Source: Psychromonas ossibalaenae ATCC BAA-1528
Lineage (GTDB): Bacteria; Pseudomonadota; Gammaproteobacteria; Enterobacterales; Psychromonadaceae
Direction of reading: 5' to 3'
Assembly (NCBI RefSeq): GCF_000381745.1
Contig: NZ_KB906977.1
Coordinates: forward strand, 1 to 64,000
Length of the DNA: 64,000 nt
A program made the position numbers and the translations under genes. Positions 26,035 through 34,980 of the stretch are shown piece by piece (position 1 is the first letter of the stretch; the number at the start of each line of letters is the position of its first letter). Below the pieces are notes generated by a model. That model made no database searches and was not told where the DNA came from. It saw only the letters and a list, made by a program, of their open reading frames with translations.

Positions 26035-27173
26035 AATGCTTCCAGCCATGTTGACACTTCTGCTGCGCGTGCTTCCCAGCTTTTTGTGATCACAGTACTG
26101 CGCAGCACATCTGGGAAAAGGGCAAGGTCGTGAAGGTGTTCACTTGCTGATAAAGCTTCAACCATAGCGTCGCTGTTATTGGCTGTCTGTACTAAACCGC
26201 GGTAAGGCTCAACGGCAGCAAATGAGGTGCAGATAATTGGACTGCCGGCTGCCAGGTACTCGGTTAATTTGAGCGGATTACATGCCTGAATCTGCGCGTT
26301 GTCGATAAAAGGTAATAATGAGGCTGTCCAGTGCTGACTGTAGGACGGCAGCTGCTGATGAGGGCGCTCACCTAAAAAACTGACATTGTCAAAACAGCTT
26401 ATTCTGCTGACATCTACAACTACTTTACCGATAAATACGAAATGCCAGTCGGGCATTTTCCTTATGGTGTTGCGCAGTAATTCAATATTTAACCACTCGG
26501 AAATACTGCCGTAAAAACCAGCAATATTACGACCGTCGTCGGGCAGATCCGGCGCGCGTTGTACCGGGGCTGAAAACAGTGAGTAATCAACACCGTGAGT
26601 GAGCAGGTGTGTGCGAGATACTGGAAAACTATATTCCAGGTGTCTGCTGGCCGCCATTATTAAATCGGCTTTATCACGCAGTTCATTTTCGCGTTTAACG
26701 ACGGTATCGTGATCCACGCCGGCCAGCCCGGAAAAATCATCGCCGCAGTAGTAAACAAGTGCAGCTTCATCTAAATGACCCGCTAGGTCAACCGCAGTTG
26801 GTAGAGATGTCCAAAGTATGGGGGAGTTTAACCCTGCTTTTTTTATCACTGGTTTAATCTGTGAAAGCAGCAGCTGCACTGCAATATATCGTGCCGTCCG
26901 GCTGCGCGGTGCAGGCAGTGTGCGCGGATTAATAATATGAAAGCCGCTGTTTTCAGGCGCGCTGGTCAGCTCCGTTTTATCGTAACAGACCTTAGGGGCG
27001 GTTAATTTATGCCACAGACGTTTTAGATCATGCAGGCTTAAAGTAGGGCGGCGTAAACCAATTGAATTAACCCAGACAACTTTACGGGTTTTAGACAGCT
27101 GTTTTATCAGGTGCTGAGTACTGCTGGGTAATCCACCCCAGTCTTCAGCAAATACAATCAGATCATGAGTCAT
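26031..27173 (-). CDS. sypN: SypN-like glycosyltransferase
   Basis: This GT-B family protein (380 residues from the ATG at 27173, preceded by GGAG at good spacing) begins LIVFAEDWGGLPSSTQHLI and has the donor domain features FYGSISEWLNIELL, FLGERPHQQLPSYSQHWTASLLPF and LKLTEYLAAGSPIICT, as in glycosyltransferases related to TuaH-like or WsaF-like enzymes. Substrate unknown. It follows sypM directly and is coupled to sypO by an ATGA overlap. Confidence 0.82.
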   Translation of the reverse strand: MTHDLIVFAEDWGGLPSSTQHLIKQLSKTRKVVWVNSIGLRRPTLSLHDLKRLWHKLTAPKVCYDKTELTSAPENSGFHIINPRTLPAPRSRTARYIAVQLLLSQIKPVIKKAGLNSPILWTSLPTAVDLAGHLDEAALVYYCGDDFSGLAGVDHDTVVKRENELRDKADLIMAASRHLEYSFPVSRTHLLTHGVDYSLFSAPVQRAPDLPDDGRNIAGFYGSISEWLNIELLRNTIRKMPDWHFVFIGKVVVDVSRISCFDNVSFLGERPHQQLPSYSQHWTASLLPFIDNAQIQACNPLKLTEYLAAGSPIICTSFAAVEPYRGLVQTANNSDAMVEALSASEHLHDLALFPDVLRSTVITKSWEARAAEVSTWLEAL

Positions 27174-27174
27174 T

Positions 27175-27918
27175 TTATTTATCCTCCAGGTCAGGTGTGT
27201 CTGCCTGCTCAATAGAGCGGATCACGCAGGCGGGAATACCGCCGGCCAGCACCAGCGGAGGCAGGTCATGTGTTACTACGCTGCCGGCCGCCACGATACA
27301 GCCGTGACCAATGCGGACCCCTGCCATGACAGAGACGCCGGTTGCCAGCCAGACATCTTTTTCAAGAATGATCTCTCCAACCTGGTCATCACTCTCCGGC
27401 AGACCCTGAGCACGCGCCTGCGGGTCTAACGGGTGGCCGGGATAACCCGCTAATAAAGCCCGCCCGGCAATACGCACGTTATCACCAATTTCAACACGGG
27501 AGCCTGCGGCTATGGTAGTCATCCAGCCGATATCGACGTTATTGCCGACCACTAAAACCGGGGCCGTCTGCGCGCAGCTGCGTCCGCTGAAAGTCGATTG
27601 TCCTGAGACTCGGCAGTTATCTCCAATACTGATGACTAGCGGGCCGCTGATATAGGGCAGTCCGCCGTACAGGTTAAGATTACGCCCGACGCTTTGTAAG
27701 CGGCCTTTTAATAAAGGTGTCCAGCACAGGATGCGCATCAGTGTCGACAGCAGTGTGCGCAGCAGCAGGTACAAAGAATAAAAAATACGGAGCAGAAATT
27801 TAGGCGCCGGCAGCTCAAAACTAAGCAGAGTTTTAAGCTGCCTGAAGAGAATTTTAGCCAGTGGATTATCACTGGTTTTCAGCCATTGCTTAGTCTGGTT
27901 TAAAGTGAATGTTTTCAT
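27175..27918 (-). CDS. sypM: SypM-like hexapeptide-repeat acyltransferase
   Basis: This 247-residue protein (ATG 27918; GGAG nine bases upstream) has a short N-terminal helical part with a hydrophobic stretch (about 45-65), then a left-handed beta-helix of hexapeptide repeats (about 75-240), e.g. ISIGDNCRVSG, VLVVGNNVDIG, VEIGDNVRIAG, VSVMAGVRIGHG and IVAAGSVVTHD. It resembles WcaF/CysE-type O-acetyltransferases and would modify the polysaccharide repeat. It is the first gene of a unit with its own sigma-54 promoter and operators between it and sypL. Confidence 0.87.
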   Translation of the reverse strand: MKTFTLNQTKQWLKTSDNPLAKILFRQLKTLLSFELPAPKFLLRIFYSLYLLLRTLLSTLMRILCWTPLLKGRLQSVGRNLNLYGGLPYISGPLVISIGDNCRVSGQSTFSGRSCAQTAPVLVVGNNVDIGWMTTIAAGSRVEIGDNVRIAGRALLAGYPGHPLDPQARAQGLPESDDQVGEIILEKDVWLATGVSVMAGVRIGHGCIVAAGSVVTHDLPPLVLAGGIPACVIRSIEQADTPDLEDK

Positions 27919-27977
27919 AAAATAGCACTCCACAGTTTTTAACTTATTAATAAAAACGTCATCTGTATCAGTGTGTT

Positions 27978-27994
27978 TGCAGAGATCAAGCCAA
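27978..27994 (-). promoter_or_regulatory. Sigma-54 promoter of sypM unit
   Basis: The minus strand reads TTGGCTTGATCTCTGCAAA. GG and GC are 10 bases apart. It is about 60 bp upstream of the sypM start. Confidence 0.7.
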
Positions 27995-28066
27995 GTTTTT
28001 ATATTGATAAAAATCAGTGGGTTAGTTGTTTTTTAAGTGCTGTTAACGCGTGCAGTTTAAGATGAT

Positions 28067-28092
28067 TTGCAAAGTGCATTCGCAGAATGCGA
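28067..28092. promoter_or_regulatory. LuxO/SypG-type operators upstream of sypM
   Basis: Two adjacent near-consensus sites: TTGCAAAGTGCAT (28067-28079) and TCGCAGAATGCGA (28080-28092), the second a perfect dyad that extends to TTCGCA/TGCGAA. They lie about 85 bp upstream of the sypM sigma-54 element, just past the sypL stop. Confidence 0.65.
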
Positions 28093-28100
28093 ATTGAGTA

Positions 28101-29495
28101 TTATTTAACAGTCAGCGTTTGCGGCAGGTTGTTGTCACACCACTGTGCAATCGCGACGACCAGCGCAGCTAGAATATAAATCGGCCAGGTGAACCCCTGA
28201 GTTAAAAAAGTGGCTGAAACAATTGTCCCGACCAGACCCGCAAATACTGCTTGAGCCGCCACATGTACAGCAGGATTTACCTCACTGATATTTTGTTCAA
28301 TTCTATTAAGGCTGCGCATTGCTGTTTTAATCAGCTGAGTCATGGTGATTATGAAGACCAGCAGGCCGACAAATCCGGTCTCTGCAAGCACGCCGAACCA
28401 GGTGCTGTGTACCGCATGATTGAGTCCGTCCCAGTGTGGACTGTAGTAATAATAATTAGAGTAAAAATTATTGATGCCGACTCCGCTGAACGGGTTGTGC
28501 ACTGCCATACCGAATGCGGCTTCCCATGCATATAAACGGCCCATAGCGGAAGCGTCGATACCCGCTTCAGCTGCGCCCCCTGAAGCGCGGTCGGAAATGC
28601 CGGCAAAGACAAAAAGTGCGCAGGCGGCAATAACTGCAATAGTAATAAACAGTATTTTAGAGTGCATGCGCCGGTAGCCGTAAACTGCGAAGATAGCCAT
28701 CATGCCGAGCAGACCGCCGCGGCTTTGGGTGGCGATAATCGCGAAAAACAGGATCAGCACACTGACCCCTCCTAACAGTTTTGCTCCGTGTCCGACGTTT
28801 GCGGTCATTATTAAGCTGGCGGCAAATGCAACGGGAAACATCAGTACCAGTGCGAGATCATTAGGGTCGCCCAGAACAGATCCTATATCCCGGCCGATGG
28901 TGACACGTGTCCCTTCGACTAAACCAATCGCATTAATCTGGTTGGAGATAGCGACTAGTCCAACCAGCATGCCGAAAAAGGTGATCAGCTTTGAGGCTAA
29001 AGCAAAATCTTTTTCACTGCGCGAAAGCCAGGCAATCGCAAAAGTCATAATGATTATTTTCCAGTAAATACCTTTAAAATATTCAATAGCGACAGGGCGG
29101 TTGCTTGCCAGTAATACCCCGACTACAACCAGCGTAAAAAACACACTGATAACGGTTAGTTCCGAACGCCAGTAAATATCCACCTTACGGGTTAACCCGA
29201 CATGCCATAACAGGGCCCCGAGTGAAGCCATCGATAATAATAACGGGATTTTAAAATTATAGATTTGCGGAAAGACTTCATGAATACGGAAAAAGGAGAA
29301 AATAACAAATAACAGCACAAAAAAGAAAGGCTGGCGCAGCACTATTAACACTGCAAGCGGCACCAGTCCGATAACTATCATGATCAACGGATTCGGTATA
29401 AACCGCCATGCCAGACTAATCAGCACACAAACTGACAGGCACACAAACAGCGGCATTACTATCTGCCTGCTGTGGTTATTGCGCTCCGGATTCAT
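28101..29495 (-). CDS. sypL: SypL-like Wzy/O-antigen ligase-type polymerase
   Basis: This 464-residue polytopic inner-membrane protein has about 11-12 predicted helices and the Wzy_C region in the second half (TQSRGGLLGMMAIFAVYGY, then a large periplasmic loop with NPFSGVGINNFYSNYYYYSP and HAVHSTWFGVLAETGFVGLL). These match O-antigen ligase/polymerase proteins that join lipid-linked repeat units in the periplasm. The ATG overlaps the sypK stop (ATGA). Confidence 0.87.
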   Translation of the reverse strand: MNPERNNHSRQIVMPLFVCLSVCVLISLAWRFIPNPLIMIVIGLVPLAVLIVLRQPFFFVLLFVIFSFFRIHEVFPQIYNFKIPLLLSMASLGALLWHVGLTRKVDIYWRSELTVISVFFTLVVVGVLLASNRPVAIEYFKGIYWKIIIMTFAIAWLSRSEKDFALASKLITFFGMLVGLVAISNQINAIGLVEGTRVTIGRDIGSVLGDPNDLALVLMFPVAFAASLIMTANVGHGAKLLGGVSVLILFFAIIATQSRGGLLGMMAIFAVYGYRRMHSKILFITIAVIAACALFVFAGISDRASGGAAEAGIDASAMGRLYAWEAAFGMAVHNPFSGVGINNFYSNYYYYSPHWDGLNHAVHSTWFGVLAETGFVGLLVFIITMTQLIKTAMRSLNRIEQNISEVNPAVHVAAQAVFAGLVGTIVSATFLTQGFTWPIYILAALVVAIAQWCDNNLPQTLTVK

Positions 29496-30919
29496 TGCTC
29501 TGCTGCCTTGGCAAATAAGCTGATCGGCAGGTTGATTAATTTAAGCAGCTGCGCGCTAAGCACAATCGTTATGAATGCGCTGAACAAGGCTAGAATCAAC
29601 TGCCACAAAGCATTTGTTTGTGAGCCGATAAGCAGCCACAGCATACTAATAGTAAAGAGCACCATAAGCGGCCTGACGGGGTAGTTGAGAGGCAGAAAAT
29701 ACTGACTTATTTTATAAAAAAGCACCAGACGAATAAACTGCGCTAACAGCAGAGAAAAAATAATTCCCCATACCTGATAGTCGGGGGTTAACCACAGCAT
29801 GGCGGCGATGCCGGCGGCTGCACCGGTTAAATTAATCAGCAGCTGGCTGTTTGTGGTCTCACCGCTGAAACAGCCTATATTGAATAGTTCTACCAGCTCT
29901 TTTAATAACATAACCAGCACTAGAGCAAGTGCATATTTTCCCGCTTCCTGGTAGCTTGGCGGCAGTAAAGCACTGATCAATGCGGGAGCAAGTAAACCGA
30001 CTACAACAGCTGTCAGCAGCGCCAGACTGGCACCCATTGCAATAAAATCAGCCGCTTTCTGTCTGCCGTTAGCTTCATTGATTACCTCAAATCTGCGCGG
30101 GGACCACCACATACCGAATGGCTGGAATATCAGTACGGCAGCCAGAGCAAATTTGGCTGCAATAGCGAATTCCGCGACATCGGTTAAGGAGGCATTATCT
30201 GCTAAAATCCAGCGGTCCAGTCCGTTCAGCGTAAAGGCGACCAGACCGCTGCCGACTATCGGAAGGCTGTAAATAAATGCGCGTCTGCCGGTTCTTAGGC
30301 TGAAACTGAGCCTCGTATCTCGGATCTGCAGATAACTGAGTATTAGTGTTTGGGCCGCCGCTGCCGCCAGTCCTGCTTCTAAGATGCCCGCTACACCTCT
30401 GCCGGAATAAAGTAAAATAACAACCAGCAGCGCCTGCAGCAGTGCGCGTCCGGTGGTGGCAAAGAAAAAGCTTATTGCGCGGTTATTCATACGCAGCCAG
30501 CCTAGCGGAACAGCAATACAGCCCTCTAATGCCAGTACGGCTAAAACTAAGCGCAGTTCATAAACCTGTACATTTCCCGGCATCCAGGCTGCAACAAAAG
30601 GTGCTGCAAACCATCCGCCAATAAGTGCAGCTAAGGCGATTATCAGGGTTAAACTGAAAATTTCAGATGCTATGCTGCGTTTCTGCTGCTCTGTCTGAGC
30701 CGGGCCTGCAAAACGAAACAAGGTATCTTCGAGTCCCATGCCGACCAGAATGCTGCCGATTACTGCGATTGTGCTGATCACTTCAAGGCGTCCGAATTCC
30801 TGGGCTGATATTTGATTAGCAACAAAGGGCAGTACCAGTAATGAAACACCTTTCATTAAGGCAATGCTGGCGCCGTAGAGAATGCTTTGTTTAATTCCGT
30901 TATTAAGCTGCAGTTTCAT
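29492..30919 (-). CDS. sypK: SypK-like polysaccharide flippase (Wzx family)
   Basis: This 475-residue protein has about 12-14 hydrophobic helices spread over the full length and the MATE/MOP-type N-terminus of Wzx translocases (SILYGASIALMKGVSLLVLPF, SAQEFGRLEVISTIAVIGSIL). It should flip the lipid-linked repeat unit across the inner membrane. ATGA overlaps link it to sypJ upstream and sypL downstream. Confidence 0.87.
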   Translation of the reverse strand: MKLQLNNGIKQSILYGASIALMKGVSLLVLPFVANQISAQEFGRLEVISTIAVIGSILVGMGLEDTLFRFAGPAQTEQQKRSIASEIFSLTLIIALAALIGGWFAAPFVAAWMPGNVQVYELRLVLAVLALEGCIAVPLGWLRMNNRAISFFFATTGRALLQALLVVILLYSGRGVAGILEAGLAAAAAQTLILSYLQIRDTRLSFSLRTGRRAFIYSLPIVGSGLVAFTLNGLDRWILADNASLTDVAEFAIAAKFALAAVLIFQPFGMWWSPRRFEVINEANGRQKAADFIAMGASLALLTAVVVGLLAPALISALLPPSYQEAGKYALALVLVMLLKELVELFNIGCFSGETTNSQLLINLTGAAAGIAAMLWLTPDYQVWGIIFSLLLAQFIRLVLFYKISQYFLPLNYPVRPLMVLFTISMLWLLIGSQTNALWQLILALFSAFITIVLSAQLLKLINLPISLFAKAAEQ

Positions 30920-32055
30920 AGTCTTGATCTCCTAACCAGACTTTTTTTATCTAGCTGTGTATCTATTTGTTCAATGCTGTTTTTAATATTTGCGTATTGT
31001 TTTTCAGCTCGGTAATCCTGTGCGATTTCTGCCGCACGTCTCCCCAGTTCAATGACTTGACGCATATTACGGCTGATCATTAACAGTTTATCTTTGAGAT
31101 CTTCAGGATCATCTGCCTGATACTTAATACAATCGCTATTGTTTTTTAATGTGCGGTCCCAATACGCTCCGTCGGCAGGGATCACGATACAATGTGCGGC
31201 CGCCATCGCTTCGAGAATTGACAGGCCGAAGGGTTCGTTTTTGCTGGTGGAGACAAAAATATTAGCGCTGGCCCGCAGCTGATCAATATTGACCGGGTTT
31301 TCATACCAGTCGACCTGCTGTATAGCAACGGGTGCCTGACTGACCGGCAGTTGAGTGCCCTGCGGTTTGATATAACAGATATGAGTCAGCGGGCGCATCT
31401 CTGGTTCGATCTGGATTAATGCATTAAGCAGTGTTTCCAGTCCTTTCCATTTTAAAAGTGATGCTGCCCAGAAAATAACCGGGTATTGAGACTGACAAGG
31501 TGTCGGCCATTGCTGATCACAAAGACCATTGTGCAGTAAATAAAAATGAGCGGGTATTTCGGTCTGTGCCGGACTGATGGTTGACAGAGCCTGCAGTAAC
31601 GAAGCGTGGCTGCTGCTTAGATAATGAACCTGATCAGCTGCATTCAGGCAGCGGGCAATGGTACGGGAGCGGGCAACCGGGCCATGAATGAGCTGAATAA
31701 TTTTCATCGTCAACAGCGGTCTGAGCAGATAAAGTGCTAAATCAACCCCTGGTCCAGAGGCCCCTAAAGCAATATCAAAACGTCCGAAACGTAAACGAGT
31801 AATCAGTAAATTAAGGGCAATAAGCGCATGACGGAAAAAATAGCTCAAACCCTGCTCTTTTTCAGTAAGCCATTTAGGCTCATATAAGCGTACGCGTTTT
31901 AACGCAGAATATTTCCATGAATGTTTGTCTGCTGTCAGTACGGTAATACGGATCTGCTTTTTATCAAGCTGACGCAGTATGCTTTCGGTGGCAGTTTTAG
32001 ATCCGCCGCAAAATGCAGTAGGGTCTATAACGATAAGGTGGCGTTTATCTGTCAT
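30916..32055 (-). CDS. sypJ: SypJ-like glycosyltransferase
   Basis: This 379-residue GT-B enzyme of family 1/4 type has an N-terminal domain (LIVIDPTAFCGGSKTATES) and a donor domain with VIFWAASLLKWKGLETLLNAL, ANIFVSTSKNEPFGLSILE (EX7E motif) and MAAAHCIVIPADGAYWD. It probably adds one residue of the repeat unit at the cytoplasmic face. The start overlaps the sypI stop by 11 bp. Confidence 0.84.
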   Translation of the reverse strand: MTDKRHLIVIDPTAFCGGSKTATESILRQLDKKQIRITVLTADKHSWKYSALKRVRLYEPKWLTEKEQGLSYFFRHALIALNLLITRLRFGRFDIALGASGPGVDLALYLLRPLLTMKIIQLIHGPVARSRTIARCLNAADQVHYLSSSHASLLQALSTISPAQTEIPAHFYLLHNGLCDQQWPTPCQSQYPVIFWAASLLKWKGLETLLNALIQIEPEMRPLTHICYIKPQGTQLPVSQAPVAIQQVDWYENPVNIDQLRASANIFVSTSKNEPFGLSILEAMAAAHCIVIPADGAYWDRTLKNNSDCIKYQADDPEDLKDKLLMISRNMRQVIELGRRAAEIAQDYRAEKQYANIKNSIEQIDTQLDKKSLVRRSRL

Positions 32056-33286
32056 GAATTAATCCTCTTTCAATGAACCGTTTATACCCGTTACTTAAAG
32101 AGGCATAGATAGAATCGTTTTTATACCAGGGTTGATAGACGGTAGGCGTTTCAATTAGTTTGTCGTACAGCAGTTCAAACTGTCTGGTGTTCTTTTCTAT
32201 GGTGAAGTTCTTTAATACATGCTTGCGGCCGGCTTTTCCCATTTTGCTGCTCAGTGTCGGATTGAGATAGAGTTTATGAACGGCAGCCGCAAGTGCATCG
32301 ACATCTTCTGAGGGCACTAACAGCCCAGTCCTGCCGTCGACAACAGCATCGGCAATGCCGCCTGTTTTAGGGCCGACTACCGCAAGCCCGGCAAGGCCGG
32401 CTTCAGTAAATACCAGGCCGAATGCTTCTTCTCTGGCTGCGGAGACAAACAAGTCTGTGCTGCCTCGCAGTATGCCGATAACATTATCCTGTTCGCCGAG
32501 CAGTGTTACCTGACGCTGCAGGCCGAGCTGCTCAATCTGCAGTTTTAAATTATGGGATTCGGGACCCTGACCTATCACAAGAAGATGAACCGGCACCTGT
32601 TTTTCTAATAATTTAACAACTGCTTGAATAATCAGATCTACTCCTTTACGGCGGATCAGGGAGCCGACGACGGCCAGAACAAAATCACCAGCGCCTATTT
32701 TTAAAGAATCACGAAGATTAATGATTTTCTGACTCAGCAGGCGCTGCGTATCAATGCCGTTGGCAATAACAGCGGTACGGGTGTTGGGCATTTTATCTTT
32801 AACTAAAGGCTCGATAACATAGCTGCTGACACCAACCGCCATGGTGACCTGATAGAGGCCAAGCGTCAGTCTGTCGCGCAGCTGGTAAATTGAGTGCATA
32901 TGGCATAATAATGGGACGCCGCATCTGCGCGCTGCAAAATTGAGCCACTGACAGGGAGCTGCACTGTTTGCATGAAGCAGTTTGATATTGTGTAGTTGTA
33001 TTAGTTTAACGGCCTGCTTGATCAGACCGATAAAAGCGCTTGTATGAAAGTGCGGGCTGCGCCAGCCAAGCAGTAAAGGGAAATCTGAACAGTAAACTGT
33101 GATGCCGAGTGCTTTAGCCTGATCTGCCATTACCTGCTGGTTGCACCACAAAACCGCAGTGAATCTGTTTTTATCGAGATGCTGAATAAGATCCAGCAGG
33201 CAGCGTTCACTGCCGCGTATCCAGTTATCGCCGTAATGGGTAAAGAGAATGGTATCTGCTTCCTGGTTCATTTTAAGTTTATGCAT
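32045..33286 (-). CDS. sypI: SypI-like glycosyltransferase
   Basis: This family 1/4 GT-B enzyme has HYGDNWIRGSERCLLDLI at the N-terminus and the donor-site set VVGSLIRRKGVDLIIQAV, LLGEQDNVIGILRGSTDLFV and SAAREEAFGLVFTEAGLAG (EX7E). The same frame is open 15 codons further up to 33331, but the predicted sigma-54 start site (about 33317) lies inside that extension, so I choose the ATG at 33286 (413 residues). It has its own promoter and operator, as does V. fischeri sypI. Confidence 0.84.
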   Translation of the reverse strand: MHKLKMNQEADTILFTHYGDNWIRGSERCLLDLIQHLDKNRFTAVLWCNQQVMADQAKALGITVYCSDFPLLLGWRSPHFHTSAFIGLIKQAVKLIQLHNIKLLHANSAAPCQWLNFAARRCGVPLLCHMHSIYQLRDRLTLGLYQVTMAVGVSSYVIEPLVKDKMPNTRTAVIANGIDTQRLLSQKIINLRDSLKIGAGDFVLAVVGSLIRRKGVDLIIQAVVKLLEKQVPVHLLVIGQGPESHNLKLQIEQLGLQRQVTLLGEQDNVIGILRGSTDLFVSAAREEAFGLVFTEAGLAGLAVVGPKTGGIADAVVDGRTGLLVPSEDVDALAAAVHKLYLNPTLSSKMGKAGRKHVLKNFTIEKNTRQFELLYDKLIETPTVYQPWYKNDSIYASLSNGYKRFIERGLIHDR

Positions 33287-33327
33287 GGCTGTTATGCTCT
33301 TATTGCTGAATCGGTATGCTGAGTACT

Positions 33328-33344
33328 GCAAGAGCTGAACCAGA
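33328..33344 (-). promoter_or_regulatory. Sigma-54 promoter of sypI unit
   Basis: The minus strand reads CTGGTTCAGCTCTTGCAGT: TGG and TTGCA elements with 10 bases between GG and GC. It is about 45 bp upstream of the chosen sypI start and 100 bp from the operator at 33441-33453. Confidence 0.7.
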
Positions 33345-33440
33345 CTTGTTAATAGATTGAAATTTAAGGGAATGTAGCTGTAAATAGAGGTGAAAAGTGT
33401 ATTTTGAAGATGTTGTTATAGCGCTTATTATTATCCTGCA

Positions 33441-33453
33441 TTGCAGATTGCAA
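33441..33453. promoter_or_regulatory. LuxO/SypG-type operator upstream of sypI
   Basis: TTGCAGATTGCAA is a perfect match to TTGCA-N3-TGCAA. It lies in the sypH-sypI gap. The identical 13-mer, with flanks on both sides also conserved (GCA before, TATTA after), recurs upstream of sypH. Confidence 0.75.
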
Positions 33454-33504
33454 CTATTACAGGCTGCGCCTTACTGCCGCCGCCTGTTTAACAACAGGCC
33501 GCTT

Positions 33505-34521
33505 TCATTTACAGCTCGATATTTTCCTGTAAGCGGCGATAAGTTTCGGTATGGCTGTTTCACTGGAAAAGTTATCTGCGATGGTATTCTTAGCTACAGA
33601 CTGTAGAGCTGTTTTTTTCTGTTCGCTGATATTATTCCATAAGCTGATATGCCGGCTTAAATCTGCAAAATTTTCCGGTTCAACTAACCAGCCGTTACTG
33701 CCCGATGTGATTAACTTATCAAGCGCACCGACCTGAAAAGCCAGCACCGGAATACCTCTTGCCATTGCTTCTAATGCGGCCATAGGCAAACCTTCGTATC
33801 GTGAAGGAATGACCAGTAAAGCAATCTGTGACCAGACCGCGTTCATATCGTCCTGCTGGCCATGAAGATGCAGATTAGCGGGGCTGGATTCTTGTAGTTG
33901 CGGCAGCTGCGGACCGTCGCCGTAGAGATGGAAGTCTAATACTGGAAAGCGCCTCGCCAGAGCCATAAAATGATCTGGACCTTTTTCTATACTTACCCGC
34001 CCTACAAATGCAGTCTGTCCGCCATTTGAATGATTTATGCCGGCGGTATTCACGAAATTATTAAAAACTTCAGCTTTTTTCGATAGACGCTGCGCTATCT
34101 GCGGGCTGACTGCGTAAACATGGTCGGCAAAGACCGAGGTGAGTCTGTCTAGGTAATCGTATAATGCAAGTCTGCCACTGCTGATTTCGCCGGCGTGATA
34201 GGTGCTTATGACCGGAATCTTAGTTAACCAGGCAGAGAGCCGGCCGAATATTCCGGCTTTATAACCATGGGTATGCAGTACAGAAGGGCGCTCACGCCGC
34301 AGTCTTTTGTAAAGTGTAATAAAAGAGCCGTCTAGGGTTTTAGTGGTTATACCCTGTTTGAGTAACAAGTCCCGCATCGGATGTCTGCCGTAGTCAGTCA
34401 GGAAAAAAACGACTATTTCCTGACCATGTTGATGCAGACCTTCAGCCAGCTGCAGAACATGAGATTCTATTCCGCCTGCTTTACTACTGTCTAGAAGTAA
34501 CCATATTGTCTGTTTTTTCAT
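33505..34521 (-). CDS. sypH: SypH-like glycosyltransferase
   Basis: This 338-residue family 1/4 GT-B enzyme has an N-terminal SSKAGGIESHVLQLAEGL, a central TAFVGRVSIEKGPDHFMAL, and VWSQIALLVIPSRYEGLPMAALEAMARG (EX7E) in the donor domain. It is the first biosynthetic gene of the H-R block. A strong sigma-54 promoter lies 40-55 bp upstream and a perfect operator about 180 bp upstream. The next gene, sypI, has a separate promoter. Confidence 0.85.
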   Translation of the reverse strand: MKKQTIWLLLDSSKAGGIESHVLQLAEGLHQHGQEIVVFFLTDYGRHPMRDLLLKQGITTKTLDGSFITLYKRLRRERPSVLHTHGYKAGIFGRLSAWLTKIPVISTYHAGEISSGRLALYDYLDRLTSVFADHVYAVSPQIAQRLSKKAEVFNNFVNTAGINHSNGGQTAFVGRVSIEKGPDHFMALARRFPVLDFHLYGDGPQLPQLQESSPANLHLHGQQDDMNAVWSQIALLVIPSRYEGLPMAALEAMARGIPVLAFQVGALDKLITSGSNGWLVEPENFADLSRHISLWNNISEQKKTALQSVAKNTIADNFSSETAIPKLIAAYRKISSCK

Positions 34522-34560
34522 TACAGCCTCATTTTATAAACGAATTTTAACTGTGCCTGG

Positions 34561-34577
34561 TGCAATTTTGGTGCCTG
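34561..34577 (-). promoter_or_regulatory. Sigma-54 promoter of sypH
   Basis: The minus strand reads AGGCACCAAAATTGCA, almost the textbook element (GGCAC-N5-TTGCA), with exact spacing. The predicted start is near 34550, about 30 bp from the sypH ATG. Confidence 0.8.
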
Positions 34578-34701
34578 TTAGGTTTTTGATGGTTTTATCA
34601 AAGTCAGCGACGGGCGCTGTTTCTAGCGCGGCCGAGGTAAGCAGGACGCCGAGTGAGTTTAAAAAGCTGCGCTTATTAGAAAGTATGCGGTGCAGTGCGC
34701 A

Positions 34702-34714
34702 TTGCAGATTGCAA
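34702..34714. promoter_or_regulatory. LuxO/SypG-type operator between sypH and the LruC gene
   Basis: TTGCAGATTGCAA is a perfect consensus match, about 130 bp upstream of the sypH sigma-54 element. It could also serve the divergent sigma-54-like element at 34895-34910. Partial half-sites (TGCGCA, ATGCAA) flank it. Confidence 0.75.
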
Positions 34715-34893
34715 TTATTATGCAAAAGCATCTGTACATAGAGTGCTTTTAGAAAAGAAAAAACATCTCCCGTACCTACAGCGGGTATCTGCCAGTCCAG
34801 CTCTGGCCTGCTCTGCACAGGATAATGACTGTTTTTTATCTGAATTGGCACAGGAATTGAAATAGTCAGTCTAGCTGTTACTGCAATAAGTCA

Positions 34894-34911
34894 GTGGAGC
34901 TGTTACTGCAT
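34894..34911 (+). promoter_or_regulatory. Sigma-54-like promoter facing the LruC gene
   Basis: GTGGAGCTGTTACTGCAT has GG and GC separated by 10 bases, with TGG and TGCA cores but a weaker middle than the syp elements. The predicted start is near 34921, about 60 bp upstream of the ATG. Confidence 0.45.
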
Positions 34912-34980
34912 AAACCCTATAAGTTCACTTTTATAAAGCGGGACTGTGACGGGTTAAATTTCGTTTAAGGGAGTCATATT

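Noticed and set aside
33397-33606. 69-codon plus-strand frame in the sypH-sypI gap
   Set aside because: Overlaps the sypI operator and is antisense to sypH; no support.
34534-34851. 105-codon open frame on the minus strand upstream of sypH
   Set aside because: It overlaps the sypH sigma-54 promoter and the perfect operator site, has no clear ribosome site and no recognisable domain; the region is better explained as regulatory.
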